Shown here: in pieces, positions 28,231 to 38,310 of the stretch
Layout: each line of letters starts with the position of its first letter
Numbering within the stretch: position 1 is the stretch's first letter
Source: CAWAHD01 sp963781785
GTDB taxonomy: Bacteria; Planctomycetota; Planctomycetia; Isosphaerales; Isosphaeraceae
Reading direction: 5' to 3'
DNA length: 64,000 nucleotides
Assembly: GCA_963781785.1 (NCBI GenBank)
Contig: CAWAHD010000002.1
Location: forward strand, 4,092,001 to 4,156,000
Program-made: the position numbers and the translations under genes
Notes under the pieces: model-generated
Databases searched by the model: none
The model's input: the letters and a program-made list of their open reading frames with translations, nothing else
Told to the model about the DNA's origin: nothing

Positions 28231-31023
28231 TTATTTCTTCTTGAAGTCGCCCGCGGTGACGGTGGAGAGCCGTTTGGGGTCGAGGTGCTTCTTGAGCGCG
28301 ACGTTGACGACGTCGGGCGTCAGCGCTTTGACCTTCTGTTCAAGCTCGGCTTGAAAGCGCATCGTCCGGCCGGCGAAGAGATCGGTCGCAAGCAAGATCG
28401 CCAGCGGCATATCACGCGTGCGCTGCAGGGCCTGCTGCTCGATCCACCCCTGTTTAGCCTGGTCGAGCTCGGCAGCCTTCACGCCGTCGTTGATCAAGCG
28501 GCTGAGTTCGTCGTCGACGCCGGAAACCACCTTGTCGAGGTTGGCCGGATTGTAGATCGCCAGGATCAGCATATCGGCTCGGGGATCAAGGGAGCTCGCC
28601 TGAAACATCGACATGGCCGTGTAAGACAGCCCTCCCTTCTGGCGCAGTCGATCGGCGAGGCGGGATGAAAGCCCGCCGCCGCCCAGAATGAAATTACCGG
28701 CCAAGAGCGCAGGATAGTCAGGATCGTCATCCTTGATCGGCAGGCTGAGCGCTCCCAGGAAGACGGCGTTTTCCTTGTCGGGGGTTGCGATAGTTTCGCG
28801 CTCCGGCTGGAGGTCGCCTTGATAGGGCCGCTCGATGCGGGCGTAGGGTTTCTCGGACTTCCATTCATCGAATACTTTCGCCAGGAGCGGTAGGATCTCC
28901 GATGGCTCGAAGTCGCCGACAATCGCGAGCTCGCCGTGGTCGGCGCCGAGGTATTCCCGGTAGAGCGTACCAAGCTGGTCGAGTGAGGTTTTCTTGACCC
29001 GTTCAACCTGTTCATCGAGGGTCGGGACATAACGAACGTCGTCGGCAGGATAGTGTGACAAAACGCGCTGGATGCGGTTCAAACCCAGCCGGATGGGATC
29101 GGATCGGCCTTGCTCGATGCCGGCGATCTCCTCGTTCTTCATGACTTCAAATTCACTGGCGGGCAAAGACGCCTCGCGGAGGATCTGACGAAGGATGTCG
29201 AGCACAGCCGGAAGATTGGCACGCTTGGTCTCGATGGTGAACGTGACAGTGCCCGCACCGCCGCCTCCGCCGAAGCCTCTCATCATGCGCATGCTCATCC
29301 CGGTGCCGAGGCGGGCGAAATTCTTGTCGAGAGCGTCCTGGATTTGCTGGCGATTCAACGATTTTGTGCCGCGGATCATCAACTCGGGAAGGAAGCCGGC
29401 TGCCTGATTGAAACCCTTGAGGCTCGCCGCGGTGCCGTAGTGGAGGTTGAGCATCATCTGGACGGACTCGTTGCGCGTCTTCTTGGGGAGGAGGGCGAGC
29501 TTCACGCCGGCGATCGGCTCGGGCCGTTCTACCCGGGCCTCGATGGCCAGCGGAGCGACGTCGGCGGTTTCGCTCGGCACGACCTTCGGCTGCTGGCGGC
29601 CGGTATAGCCGTCGACCAGCTTGGCGATGTCGGGCACCGGGGGAACCGGAGTTCGTTCGGGCTTTGCGGTCGGAACGAAGAAGCCGACGGTCCGGTTGCT
29701 GGTTGTCAAATACTTCTCGGCGACTTCCTTCACCTGTTCGGGAGTAACCTTCTCGATGCGATCGCGGTGGATGAAGTAAAGCCGCCAGTCGCCCTGCGCA
29801 CCCCACTCGCTCAACTGAACGGCGATCCGGTTGGGATCGGCGGCAGCCAGCTCGCGGTTCTTGAGGATTCTCTGGCGAGCGCGGTTCACCTCTTCCGGCG
29901 TGACGCCGGATCGGGCCACTTCTTCGGTGACCGCGATCATGGCGTCACGAACCTTTTCCAGCGCGCCTGAGTCCTTGGTGTTGACCTCGGCCATGATCTC
30001 GATAGAACCCGGGTCGTGGTTCGGGGATGGACTGACCCCGACAGTGGTCGCCTTCTTGGATTCGACCAGGGCCTTGTAAAGGCGGCCCGAAGGCTCGGAA
30101 CCGAGGATGTCGCTCAGAATCTGCACGGCCGGGAATTCGGCATGTGAAGCGGCGGGCACGTGATAAAGGAGACCGACCAGGCCGACGTCGCCGACCCGCC
30201 GTAAAGTCACCATCCGTTCGCCATCCTGCGCGGGTTCCTCCGTGTAGGTTTCCGACAGCTTGCGCTCGGGTTTGCCGATCGATCCAAAATACTTGGTGAT
30301 ATACTCCAGCGCTTTCTTTTCATCGAACTTGCCGGCCACGACGAGCATGGCATTATCGGGCTGGTAGTATTTTCTGTAGAAGGCCCGCAGGTTGTCGACC
30401 GGTACGCGCTCGATGTCGGAGCGGTTGCCGATCGTTGACTTGCCGTAGTTGTGCCACTCGTAGGCGACGGCCGCCATCCGCTGGGACAGCACGGCTTCGG
30501 GCGAGTTTTCACCAGCCTCGAACTCGTTGCGGACCACCGAAAACTCGGTCGCCAGGTCTTCAGGCTTGATCGGGCTGTTGATCATGCGGTCGGCCTCGAG
30601 CCGGATCGCGAACTCGAGGTTTGAATCGCTTGCCGGCAGGGTCTCGAAGTAGTTCGTACGGTCGACCGAGGTCGATCCGTTGAACTGGGCGCCGCGTTTT
30701 TTCATCGCTCCGGGGATGTCGGGGTGCGTCGGCGTTCCCTTGAAGACCATGTGTTCCAGGAGATGGGCCATGCCCGTCTCGCCGTAACCCTCGTGCCGGG
30801 AGCCGACAAGCACCGTCAGGTTGACCGTGACCATGGGGCGTGTCGGGTCGGGGAACAAGAGCACGCGCAGGCCGTTTTGGAGCTTGTATTCCGTGATGCC
30901 CTCGATCGAGCTGATTTTCTGCGGCGCGGGGGAATCTGCTCGGGATTGCGGGTGGACGAAGATCGTCGCCGGTGCCCCGATCGCGCACACAACGGCCAAC
31001 ATCCTGCGGAATCGCCGATTCAT
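28231..31023 (-). CDS. M16 family zinc protease (pitrilysin-like), two-domain
   Basis: A 930-residue secreted protease with a signal peptide (about 7-30). The inverted zinc motif H-L-L-E-H is at 87-91, with the third ligand E167 in N-E-F, 76 residues downstream as expected. The chain then repeats the M16 fold: the N-terminal half is catalytic, while the C-terminal half lacks the zinc motif and serves as the clamshell partner, including the R-x-x-x-G-L-S-Y segment. The likely role is degradation of peptides in the periplasm. ATG 31023 has a GAGGGA site; the frame is open to 31314 but that part overlaps the previous gene. The membrane protein at 31070-31960 lies 46 bases upstream, probably the same operon. 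Confidence 0.94.
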   Translation of the reverse strand: MNRRFRRMLAVVCAIGAPATIFVHPQSRADSPAPQKISSIEGITEYKLQNGLRVLLFPDPTRPMVTVNLTVLVGSRHEGYGETGMAHLLEHMVFKGTPTHPDIPGAMKKRGAQFNGSTSVDRTNYFETLPASDSNLEFAIRLEADRMINSPIKPEDLATEFSVVRNEFEAGENSPEAVLSQRMAAVAYEWHNYGKSTIGNRSDIERVPVDNLRAFYRKYYQPDNAMLVVAGKFDEKKALEYITKYFGSIGKPERKLSETYTEEPAQDGERMVTLRRVGDVGLVGLLYHVPAASHAEFPAVQILSDILGSEPSGRLYKALVESKKATTVGVSPSPNHDPGSIEIMAEVNTKDSGALEKVRDAMIAVTEEVARSGVTPEEVNRARQRILKNRELAAADPNRIAVQLSEWGAQGDWRLYFIHRDRIEKVTPEQVKEVAEKYLTTSNRTVGFFVPTAKPERTPVPPVPDIAKLVDGYTGRQQPKVVPSETADVAPLAIEARVERPEPIAGVKLALLPKKTRNESVQMMLNLHYGTAASLKGFNQAAGFLPELMIRGTKSLNRQQIQDALDKNFARLGTGMSMRMMRGFGGGGGAGTVTFTIETKRANLPAVLDILRQILREASLPASEFEVMKNEEIAGIEQGRSDPIRLGLNRIQRVLSHYPADDVRYVPTLDEQVERVKKTSLDQLGTLYREYLGADHGELAIVGDFEPSEILPLLAKVFDEWKSEKPYARIERPYQGDLQPERETIATPDKENAVFLGALSLPIKDDDPDYPALLAGNFILGGGGLSSRLADRLRQKGGLSYTAMSMFQASSLDPRADMLILAIYNPANLDKVVSGVDDELSRLINDGVKAAELDQAKQGWIEQQALQRTRDMPLAILLATDLFAGRTMRFQAELEQKVKALTPDVVNVALKKHLDPKRLSTVTAGDFKKK

Positions 31024-31069
31024 CCTAGGTCCCTCGAGTTGATGGTCAAACAGATTAGAAGCCGATGAT

Positions 31070-31960
31070 TCACAACTTCGGCGCCGGCGCCTCGCCGGCG
31101 GATGGCTGAAACTCGGCGTTGGGCTTGGGAGTTTCTGCTTTGGGTGGTCCGTTCTTTGGTACCGTAGGTGCGGGCACGATCTTGACCGGAACCTCCTTCG
31201 ACTCCATCTTCTTCTTCTCCATCTTCTGCTTGGTATAGGGCGCGGCCTTCGAATCGCCCGGCTTGGCTCGAACCTTGAGGATGATCTTCCCATCCTTGAT
31301 CTCGAGACTTTCAAACTTGCGAATCATCTCGGCGTTCTTTTCCTCCTTGTAGAGGTCTTTGGCCAGGTTTTGCTTTCGTAGTTCGGCCAGGACTTCTTCC
31401 GGTGGTTTCTTGCCGTTGACCTCGATCGAGTCAAGCGTGACGATGAGCACGCCGTCCTTCAGTGACGCCTTGAGATCGGCTTCGCCGTTCAAGTAACGAC
31501 CCCGAACCATGCCAAAATTAAGCCTATCGAGTGGGAAGCTGACCTTTCCTTTGACCTCGTCTCCCTCGACCGAGACGTAGATCGTTCCTTTGAAATCCTC
31601 ACTTTGACTGATCAGGACGTTGAGGTCATCGCTGGTGAGGACAAGGGGCTCGATCGGCGTGCCGTCGTTGACGGCCTTCTTAAATGAATCGAACCGGTCT
31701 TTCACCGCCTGGCGCTGCTCTTCCGGCATCTCGACCTTGGGGAGCTGCACCGGCGCCGTGGCCGTGTATTCCTCGACATACCGGCTCGCCATGCGGTAGC
31801 CCACGAAGATAAGTATCCCCACCAGGACCACCATCAGCACCGCCAGCACGCTCGCGATGATGCATCCGTAGAAGAAGCATCCGCGCTGACGCGGAGGGGC
31901 CTCGTACTTTTCCGGGGCAAACTTGGGGGCCTCATAGAATTCAGGGTCGTTGGTGGACAT
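31070..31960 (-). CDS. Single-pass membrane protein of unknown function
   Basis: A 296-residue protein I do not recognise. The first 25 residues are acidic, aromatic and proline-rich (cytosolic), followed by a cysteine-containing stretch and one strong transmembrane helix (about 30-55). The periplasmic part (about 70-235) has alternating strands and a regular D-G-K-I-I-L-K-V-R ending. The C-terminal 60 residues are low-complexity, rich in Lys, Pro and Ala. It precedes the M16 protease by 46 bases on the same strand and may be its membrane partner, but nothing in the sequence proves interaction. Confidence 0.75.
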   Translation of the reverse strand: MSTNDPEFYEAPKFAPEKYEAPPRQRGCFFYGCIIASVLAVLMVVLVGILIFVGYRMASRYVEEYTATAPVQLPKVEMPEEQRQAVKDRFDSFKKAVNDGTPIEPLVLTSDDLNVLISQSEDFKGTIYVSVEGDEVKGKVSFPLDRLNFGMVRGRYLNGEADLKASLKDGVLIVTLDSIEVNGKKPPEEVLAELRKQNLAKDLYKEEKNAEMIRKFESLEIKDGKIILKVRAKPGDSKAAPYTKQKMEKKKMESKEVPVKIVPAPTVPKNGPPKAETPKPNAEFQPSAGEAPAPKL

Positions 31961-32230
31961 CGGATGTTGGTCCCAGCTCGGAGTACATTGGTGAATTCAG
32001 CTCGCGTCAGGTGGTCGTAACGCGAGGGGCGTGCGATCCGCGCTCCCTTGGTCGCGCAGGTGCGCAAGGCCGGCACCGGAACCGGCGTTCAGCATCTCTG
32101 ACCCGGGCCATGGTAGAATCTTCGGTCCCGCGCATGAAATCTTTGTCGAACGGCGACGAAATGTCGAGTAGTCGCCCGGCGCAACGTTGAGGATCGGAGA
32201 TGCCACCGTGGCGGTCGAGAAGGGGAAATC

Positions 32231-33212
32231 ATGCTGGTCATACGCGACTTGATGAAGATCTACCCTGGCCCGGTGACGGCACTGGCGGGGGTCGACCTGG
32301 ATGTGCCCAACGGGATGTTTGGATTGCTCGGCCCTAACGGAGCGGGCAAGACAACGCTGATGAGGATCCTTGCCGGGCTGCTCGAGCCGAGCTCGGGAAC
32401 AGCGACACTCGACGGTGAGCCGATGCTGGATCGTCCGGAATGGATCTGGGAGCGGTTGAGTTACCTGCCGCAGGACTTCGGTTTTTTCCCGCACTTGACC
32501 GGCGAGAGAATGCTTGAGTACTTGCTCCGGCTCAAAGGCGTCGCCGCCCCGGGAGGTGTTCGCGCGCTGTGCCGCGAGTTGCTGGAAAGGGTCAACCTCT
32601 CATTCGCGGCTCGGCGCAAGGTGAAGACCTACTCGGGCGGGAATGCGCCAGCGGCTGGGGATTGCCCAGGCAATCGCGGGCAACCCACGGCTGGTCATCG
32701 TCGACGAGCCGACGGCGGGCCTCGATCCCGAAGAACGCCTGCGATTCTACCGCCTGCTTTCAGAGCTGGCCGTCAATCGGATCGTTGTCTTGTCGACCCA
32801 CATCGTCGAAGATGTGGCCATGTTGTGTCCTCGGTTCGCCGTGATGCGTGGCGGCCGACTGATCGGGATCTCGACGCCGAGAGGGGCCCGGAGGGCCATC
32901 GAGGGGGCCGTCTACGAGGGATCGATCTCGAACGAGGATTATTACCGGCTCCTCGCCGATCCCGCACGTTGTGTCACACATGCCTACCTCGTCGAGGGCC
33001 GCAACCGGGTTCGTGTCTATCAGCCCGACGCAAATCCGCCCGCAGGTTTCGTGAATGTCGCGCCAACACTCGAGGACGTGTATCTGCTCGCAATCAAAAC
33101 GAGCTGGCTCGGCGGCTCAGACCATGGCACCGTCCCTTGGACCCCGGCATCTTCATTCACCAGCAATGGAATCGGCCCACAGCAGGCCACTCTTGAGCGA
33201 GGTGAGCAATGA
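32231..33212 (+). CDS. ABC transporter ATPase (ABC-2 type), one-base frameshift in the signature motif
   Basis: An ATP-binding subunit of about 327 residues. Walker A G-P-N-G-A-G-K-T-T is at about 37-45 and the Q-loop Y-L-P-Q-D-F near 80. The signature reads Y-S-G-G and then loses frame: the sequence GGGCGGGAATGCGCC carries one A too many at 32642-32643, and removing it gives the perfect Y-S-G-G-M-R-Q-R-L-G-I-A-Q-A. The second frame (32643-33212) continues with Walker B L-V-I-V-D-E-P-T-A-G-L-D and the switch histidine in L-S-T-H-I-V-E-D-V. ATG 32231 follows AGGGGA. The stop overlaps the permease-M1 start as ATGA, so the two subunits are coupled. Confidence 0.92.
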
Positions 33213-36200
33213 ACGGAGCTCTCGGCTCCAGCCTCCGCCGGTTCGCAACGGTGTTCGCGGGTGATTTCGGCCATCACACCCGGCGCCCACTCTTCATCAT
33301 CTGGGCGGTGATCGTGGGTCTGAGCGCCTTGGGAATGTCGAGCGGCGTCATGCAGATCCGATCGGGCGACGCGACGGTCGGGGGCACCAAGGCGTACGTC
33401 ACGTCGGAGTTCGCCATCGCCATGCAGTTTGCGGTAGTGACGATGCTCTTGTACGGGTTCTTCATCTCAGTCGCCGCGGGGATGACGGTCATCCAGGACG
33501 AGCAGTGGCAGCTTGGCGACCTGATCCATGCCACGCCGTTGCGTCCCGGTGAGTACATCTGGGCCAAATTCACGGCTGTGCTCGCCGGCTGCGCGCTGAT
33601 CCTGCTCCTGCACTTGATGACGATGTTGTTTTTCAACCATGCTTGGCCGAACGCCGAGACCCAGGAGATGCGTGGACCGTTCTTCGCACTCAATTACGTG
33701 AGATCTGCGCTGGTGTTCGCAATACCGACGATCGTCTTTCTGGCGGGTGTATCGTTCGCCGTCGGTGAATTGACCCGCCGGCCGATCCTGGTCTTTTTCT
33801 TGCCGGTAGCAGTTCTCCTGGCTGATGAAGCGTTCCTCTGGGAATGGTCGCCGAACTGGCTCGATCCTCGGCTCAACGACATCTTGATGTGGATCGACCC
33901 ATCCGGCTTCCGCTGGCTCAATGAGACCTGGATCAAGGTCGACCGGGGCGTGAGCTTTTACAACAATGAGGCGATTCCCCCGGATCGGGGTTTCCTGATC
34001 AGCCGGGTGGCCTTCTTCACGCTGGGGCTCTTGGCCGTGGTCCTGAGCCGGCTGCATTTTGCGAGCGCGCTAAGGGGTGCGACCTCTCAGCGCACGGCTC
34101 GACTTGGCACCGCCCAGCCGCCCCAGGAAATCGCCGTCGTCACGAGCCCTCCGGTCGCGCTGCCATCACTGGGCATGACCGCGACTCGCCCCGGCCTGCT
34201 CGGTGGCGCATGGCAGGTGGCGCGTGTGGAGCTGACCGAGCTGCGCTTGAGCCCCGGGCTCTATCTTTTCGTGCCACTCATCCTGCTCCTGACGATCGGT
34301 ACCTCGCTGGTCGCAGTCGGGTTCCTTGACACCGCGCTTCTGATCACTCCCGGCACATTCGCCGTTCGCGCGATGGGAACCTTGGCGCTTTACCTCTGTG
34401 TGCTCCTTTTGTTCTACACGGTTGAATCGCTCGAGCGGGAGCGAGCAACCCGGCTTGCAGCCGTTGCGTATCCCATGCCGCTCCGAACGGGTTCGCTCTT
34501 CATGGGCAAAGCCCTCGCGATACTCACGGTTGCCATGGCAATCACCATGGCAGTGGCTTTGGGGGGGGTGATCGCGCAACTGGTCCAGGGGAAGGTCGGC
34601 CTGGCAATTCGGCCCTACTTCCTCGTCTGGGGCTTGCTTCTGGCGCCCACGGTCCTGGTCTGGACTGCCATGGTCATGGCGCTCCACACGATCACGCAGA
34701 ACCGTTACACGACGATCGCTTTGGGCTTGGGGATCCTGAGCTTCACGGGATATCGCCTCTTGACAAATCAGATCAACTGGGTGGGAAATTGGCCGCTGTG
34801 GCAAGCGGTGAGCTGGAGCGACATCAGCGTGCTCGAGCTGGATCGCAGGGCGCTGGTCCTGAGCCGTCTTCTGGCCGTGAGCTTGGCGGTCTTTCTGATT
34901 GTGCTGACGCTGGCGCTCTTCCGCCGCCGTGAGTGGGACGCGACGCGCGTCATCCACCGGCTGGCCCCGCGGGCTCTCTTCCGGTCCACGCTTCGGCTCT
35001 CGCCCTGGCTCGTGGTCCCTCTGTTCGCGGGGGCCTGGCTGGCGCTCGAGGTGAGCTGGGGCCACGACGGAGGCGCAGCCAAGAAACAGGAAAAGGATTA
35101 CTGGCGCAAGAACATGGCGACCTATCGCGACGCCAAGGTCCCCGATCTGATGCACGTCGTGCTCGACCTGGACCTGTTTCCCGAACGGAGCGGATATCAT
35201 GTCTCGGGGAAATACGACCTGATCAACCCGGCTGACCGGCCGCTCGATGAGGTGCTTCTCACCGGGGCGACGCATTGGGAAAAACTGTCGTGGACCATGA
35301 ATGACAAGCCGTATTCCCCCAAGAACAACGCGGGTCTTTATCTGTTCACGCCTCCAGAGCCCCTGGCGCCGGGCAAGACCGTCCGGATCGGCTTCGATCA
35401 CGAGGGGAGCTATCCACGGGGAATCAGCAAGAAAGGGGGCGGGCAGATGGAGTTCATCCTGCCATCGGCCGTCGTCTTGACGAGCTTTGCCGGCACCATC
35501 GTGCCAGTACTTGGCTACGTCGAAGAAGCCGGCATTGACGACGACAATCGCCACGACCCCAAGGAGTTCCGCGACGATTTCTACAAGGGACAGACCGACT
35601 CGTTCGTGGGCACCCGCGCGCCGTTCACGACCAGGATCACGATCACCGGCCCGGCCGACTTCACGCTCAACTCGGTGGGCACTCAAACGGCGGAATCCGT
35701 CAAGGACGGCCGGCGGACGGCCGTGTGGGAGAGCGACCACCCGGTGAGCTTCTTCAATGTGATCGCAGGGCGGTGGCAGGTCGAGCGGGGAGCGGACACG
35801 GCCATCTACTATGACTCGGGCCATCCGTACAACATCGCCGAGATCCGCGAGTCTCTCGATGCGGCACGCCGCTATTACTCCGAATGGTTTTACACTTACC
35901 CGTGGCGCGAGTTGAAGCTGAGCGAGTTTCCCAACCTTGCCACCTACGCGCAGGGGTTCCCGACCAACATCACTTTCTCCGAAGGCGTCGGCTTCTTGAC
36001 AGAGAGCAGTCCGGAGAACCACGCCGCCTTCGAGATTACCGCACACGAGGCGGCGCATCAGTGGTGGGGCAACATTCTCACTCCGGGCAAGGGGCCGGGA
36101 GGCAACATCCTCGCGGAGGGTACCGCCCACTTCTCGACGATCCTGCTCGTCGAGCAAGTGAAGGGGCTCAATGCCCGGATCGATTTTTGCAAGCGTCTTG

Positions 36201-36805
36201 AAGCACAGTACGCTAGGGACCGGCAAGTTGACTCGGAGCGTCCTCTTGTCAAGATCTACGGTGACAAGCCTGGCAACCCAACCGTGACGTACGACAAGGG
36301 GGGCTGGGTTTTCTGGATGCTGCTCAACCAGATGGGGCGCGACCGAATCCTGCGCGGCATCCGGGCGTTCATCAAGACCTATCACGGCAATTCCGATCAT
36401 CCGGTGCTTCAGGACTTCCTGGCCTCGATGCGGCCTTTTGCGGCCGACGCGGCGGCGTTCGACGCCTTCACACACCAGTGGTTCTTCGAGGTCGTCGTGC
36501 CCGAGTATCGGCTGCATGACTCGAGGAAGACCGAACGTGGCCAGGGCTGGGAAGTGACTGTCCAGCTCGAAAATGTGGGGACTGGGGTCATGCCCGTCGA
36601 TGTCGCCGCCGTCCGCGGCGAGCGGTTTGCAAAGGATGGATCCCCCGCGCCCGACTATCGCGAAGCGCGTGCGACGGTCACCCTGGACAAGAGCGAGTCA
36701 AAGCAAGTCGTCATCACGTGTCCGTTTGACCCCGAGCAGGTCATCGTTGACCCGGATGCCAAGGTTCTCCAGCTCAGGCGCAAGAGCGCGGCGGCAAAGT
36801 TCTAG
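33209..36805 (+). CDS. ABC-2 permease fused to an M1-family aminopeptidase domain
   Basis: A 1,198-residue fusion. Two blocks of about six transmembrane helices (about 20-290 and 345-610) form an ABC-2-type permease served by the ATPase encoded just upstream. The extracytoplasmic C-terminus (about 640-1190) is an M1 metallopeptidase: H-E-A-A-H at 946-950 and the third zinc ligand E970, followed by a C-terminal strand-rich region. The spacing from the last histidine to the glutamate is 19 residues rather than the standard 18, and the exopeptidase motif G-A-M-E-N is replaced by a T-N-I-T-F-S-E segment, so ordinary aminopeptidase activity is uncertain. The fusion suggests export coupled to peptide trimming, or a transporter that feeds peptides from the periplasm. 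The frame is intact. Confidence 0.92.
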   Translation: MNGALGSSLRRFATVFAGDFGHHTRRPLFIIWAVIVGLSALGMSSGVMQIRSGDATVGGTKAYVTSEFAIAMQFAVVTMLLYGFFISVAAGMTVIQDEQWQLGDLIHATPLRPGEYIWAKFTAVLAGCALILLLHLMTMLFFNHAWPNAETQEMRGPFFALNYVRSALVFAIPTIVFLAGVSFAVGELTRRPILVFFLPVAVLLADEAFLWEWSPNWLDPRLNDILMWIDPSGFRWLNETWIKVDRGVSFYNNEAIPPDRGFLISRVAFFTLGLLAVVLSRLHFASALRGATSQRTARLGTAQPPQEIAVVTSPPVALPSLGMTATRPGLLGGAWQVARVELTELRLSPGLYLFVPLILLLTIGTSLVAVGFLDTALLITPGTFAVRAMGTLALYLCVLLLFYTVESLERERATRLAAVAYPMPLRTGSLFMGKALAILTVAMAITMAVALGGVIAQLVQGKVGLAIRPYFLVWGLLLAPTVLVWTAMVMALHTITQNRYTTIALGLGILSFTGYRLLTNQINWVGNWPLWQAVSWSDISVLELDRRALVLSRLLAVSLAVFLIVLTLALFRRREWDATRVIHRLAPRALFRSTLRLSPWLVVPLFAGAWLALEVSWGHDGGAAKKQEKDYWRKNMATYRDAKVPDLMHVVLDLDLFPERSGYHVSGKYDLINPADRPLDEVLLTGATHWEKLSWTMNDKPYSPKNNAGLYLFTPPEPLAPGKTVRIGFDHEGSYPRGISKKGGGQMEFILPSAVVLTSFAGTIVPVLGYVEEAGIDDDNRHDPKEFRDDFYKGQTDSFVGTRAPFTTRITITGPADFTLNSVGTQTAESVKDGRRTAVWESDHPVSFFNVIAGRWQVERGADTAIYYDSGHPYNIAEIRESLDAARRYYSEWFYTYPWRELKLSEFPNLATYAQGFPTNITFSEGVGFLTESSPENHAAFEITAHEAAHQWWGNILTPGKGPGGNILAEGTAHFSTILLVEQVKGLNARIDFCKRLEAQYARDRQVDSERPLVKIYGDKPGNPTVTYDKGGWVFWMLLNQMGRDRILRGIRAFIKTYHGNSDHPVLQDFLASMRPFAADAAAFDAFTHQWFFEVVVPEYRLHDSRKTERGQGWEVTVQLENVGTGVMPVDVAAVRGERFAKDGSPAPDYREARATVTLDKSESKQVVITCPFDPEQVIVDPDAKVLQLRRKSAAAKF

Positions 36806-36813
36806 TGTCGAAT

Positions 36814-38142
36814 TCACACAAACTTCCTGGTGCCGGGCACGGGGATTGGTGGCATCGCCAGCGGGCCGAATTCGTATTGGGGAGGGCTCAGGTCTTCCTT
36901 GGAATTGAGGATCTTCTCCGGAGTGATCACTTCCCCGGTATAGGCGGCCGTTCGGCCCATGAGGGCGAGTAAGGTGCTCCCCGCCGCCTTTTCGCCGTTA
37001 TTGATCGGTTTGCCGGCCCGGATCGCGGCGAACATCTCATCGTGCTCGCTTTGATACATATCGGGCTTTGGACCGCGGTACCGCCACTTGTTGTCGCCGG
37101 TAATGCTGTTCTCGAAGACGTCGGCCGTGCCCTTGGTGCCCAGGATGTAATCTTTCACGTGAGGATACGTATTGACCCAGTGGCGGCAATGATGATAGCC
37201 GCGGACGTTCTCGGGGTATTCGTAGACGACCGAGAAATGATCCCAGATGTTGCCATACTTGGGGTCGGTGCGCGACTGCCGGCCGCCGACGCCCCAGGCG
37301 CGGAGAGGCTGCTTGTCGCCCATCGCCCAGGCCATCGTGTCGAGGCCGTGGACAGCCTGCTCGACGATGTGATCGCCGGAAAGCCAGGAGTAGTAGTACC
37401 AGTTTCTCATCTGGTATTCCATGTCGGAGCTGCACTGTTCGCGCGTCTTGCGCGGCTCCCAGACTCCCTGTGAATTGTAGGTGGTTTCGATGGCAGCGAG
37501 CTTGCCGATCTGGCCGTCGAAGACGCGCTTCATCGTCTCGCGGCGCGGCCCGAAGTACCGCCAGCAAAAGCCGTTAACCAGCGACAGGTTTTTCGCCGAG
37601 GCGTCCTTGCAGGCCTGGATATACCTGCGGAGACCGGGGCCGTCGACGGCCATCGGCTTCTCGACAAACGCGTGGATGCCTTTCTCGACGGCGTACGCAA
37701 GATGCAACGGTCGAAAGTGCGGCGGCGTGGTCAAGAGAACTAGGTCGACCTGGTCGATGACGTTTTTGTAGGCGTCGAAGCCGACGTACTGGCGGTCCTT
37801 GGGGACATCGATGCGAGAGCCGATCGACTCGTCCTTCTTGAGATGGGCCAGGTGATCATCAATGCGATCCTGAAAAGCATCGGCGATGGCAACGAGCTTG
37901 GTGCCGGAATCCGCTTTGAGGGCTTGCTCGGCCGCGCCGCTGCCCCGGCCCCCGCAGCCAACCAGGCCGAGCTTGATCGTGCTGCTACCGGCGGCATGAA
38001 CCAGCGGAACCGTCAATCCGGTGGCAACCGTCGTGGCCGCGGCTGCCCCCGCCAGCGCGGCGGTCGAGCCGGCCAGGAAATCGCGACGGGTGGGTGGGCT
38101 CGATGACGATGACGGGCGGGTTGCCTGAGGTCGGTTGGTCAC
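36814..38142 (-). CDS. Gfo/Idh/MocA family oxidoreductase, TAT-exported
   Basis: A 442-residue periplasmic oxidoreductase. T-R-R-D-F-L-A-G begins a TAT signal near residue 17. The Rossmann loop is G-L-V-G-C-G-G-R-G-S-G, and the catalytic motif E-K-P occurs in F-V-E-K-P-M-A. The rest matches the C-terminal substrate domain and ends near P-G-T-R-K-F-V. GTG 38142 is chosen as the start because a GGAG site lies eight bases upstream; the frame stays open to a TTG at 38280 without support. It is a paralogue of the enzyme at 388-1710 but clearly diverged. It converges with the permease-M1 gene (8 bases) and diverges from the second BlaI module. Confidence 0.9.
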   Translation of the reverse strand: MTNRPQATRPSSSSSPPTRRDFLAGSTAALAGAAAATTVATGLTVPLVHAAGSSTIKLGLVGCGGRGSGAAEQALKADSGTKLVAIADAFQDRIDDHLAHLKKDESIGSRIDVPKDRQYVGFDAYKNVIDQVDLVLLTTPPHFRPLHLAYAVEKGIHAFVEKPMAVDGPGLRRYIQACKDASAKNLSLVNGFCWRYFGPRRETMKRVFDGQIGKLAAIETTYNSQGVWEPRKTREQCSSDMEYQMRNWYYYSWLSGDHIVEQAVHGLDTMAWAMGDKQPLRAWGVGGRQSRTDPKYGNIWDHFSVVYEYPENVRGYHHCRHWVNTYPHVKDYILGTKGTADVFENSITGDNKWRYRGPKPDMYQSEHDEMFAAIRAGKPINNGEKAAGSTLLALMGRTAAYTGEVITPEKILNSKEDLSPPQYEFGPLAMPPIPVPGTRKFV

Positions 38143-38310
38143 GGCGGGAGCTCCAGTGGAGGGATCGATGACCCCGGTGGACCGCAATCCATTCGGCCCG
38201 TTCGGGTTGCTATTGGCCCCTATTCTACACGGATCACCTTCGGCCTGCCATGGATCCGCGCCCCCCGTGCTCGCGGTCAAGCATGTCGAGGAGAAAAAAT
38301 GACTGGGCTC

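Noticed and set aside
34166..36517. A 783-residue minus-strand open frame
   Set aside because: It is antisense to the permease-M1 fusion, whose motifs are unmistakable; its composition (Arg/His/Gln/Pro-rich) is typical of a shadow frame in GC-rich DNA.
26110..36822. The short word GAATTCACACA found near both 26112 and 36811
   Set aside because: Eleven bases shared at two sites without flanking similarity is not enough to call a repeat.
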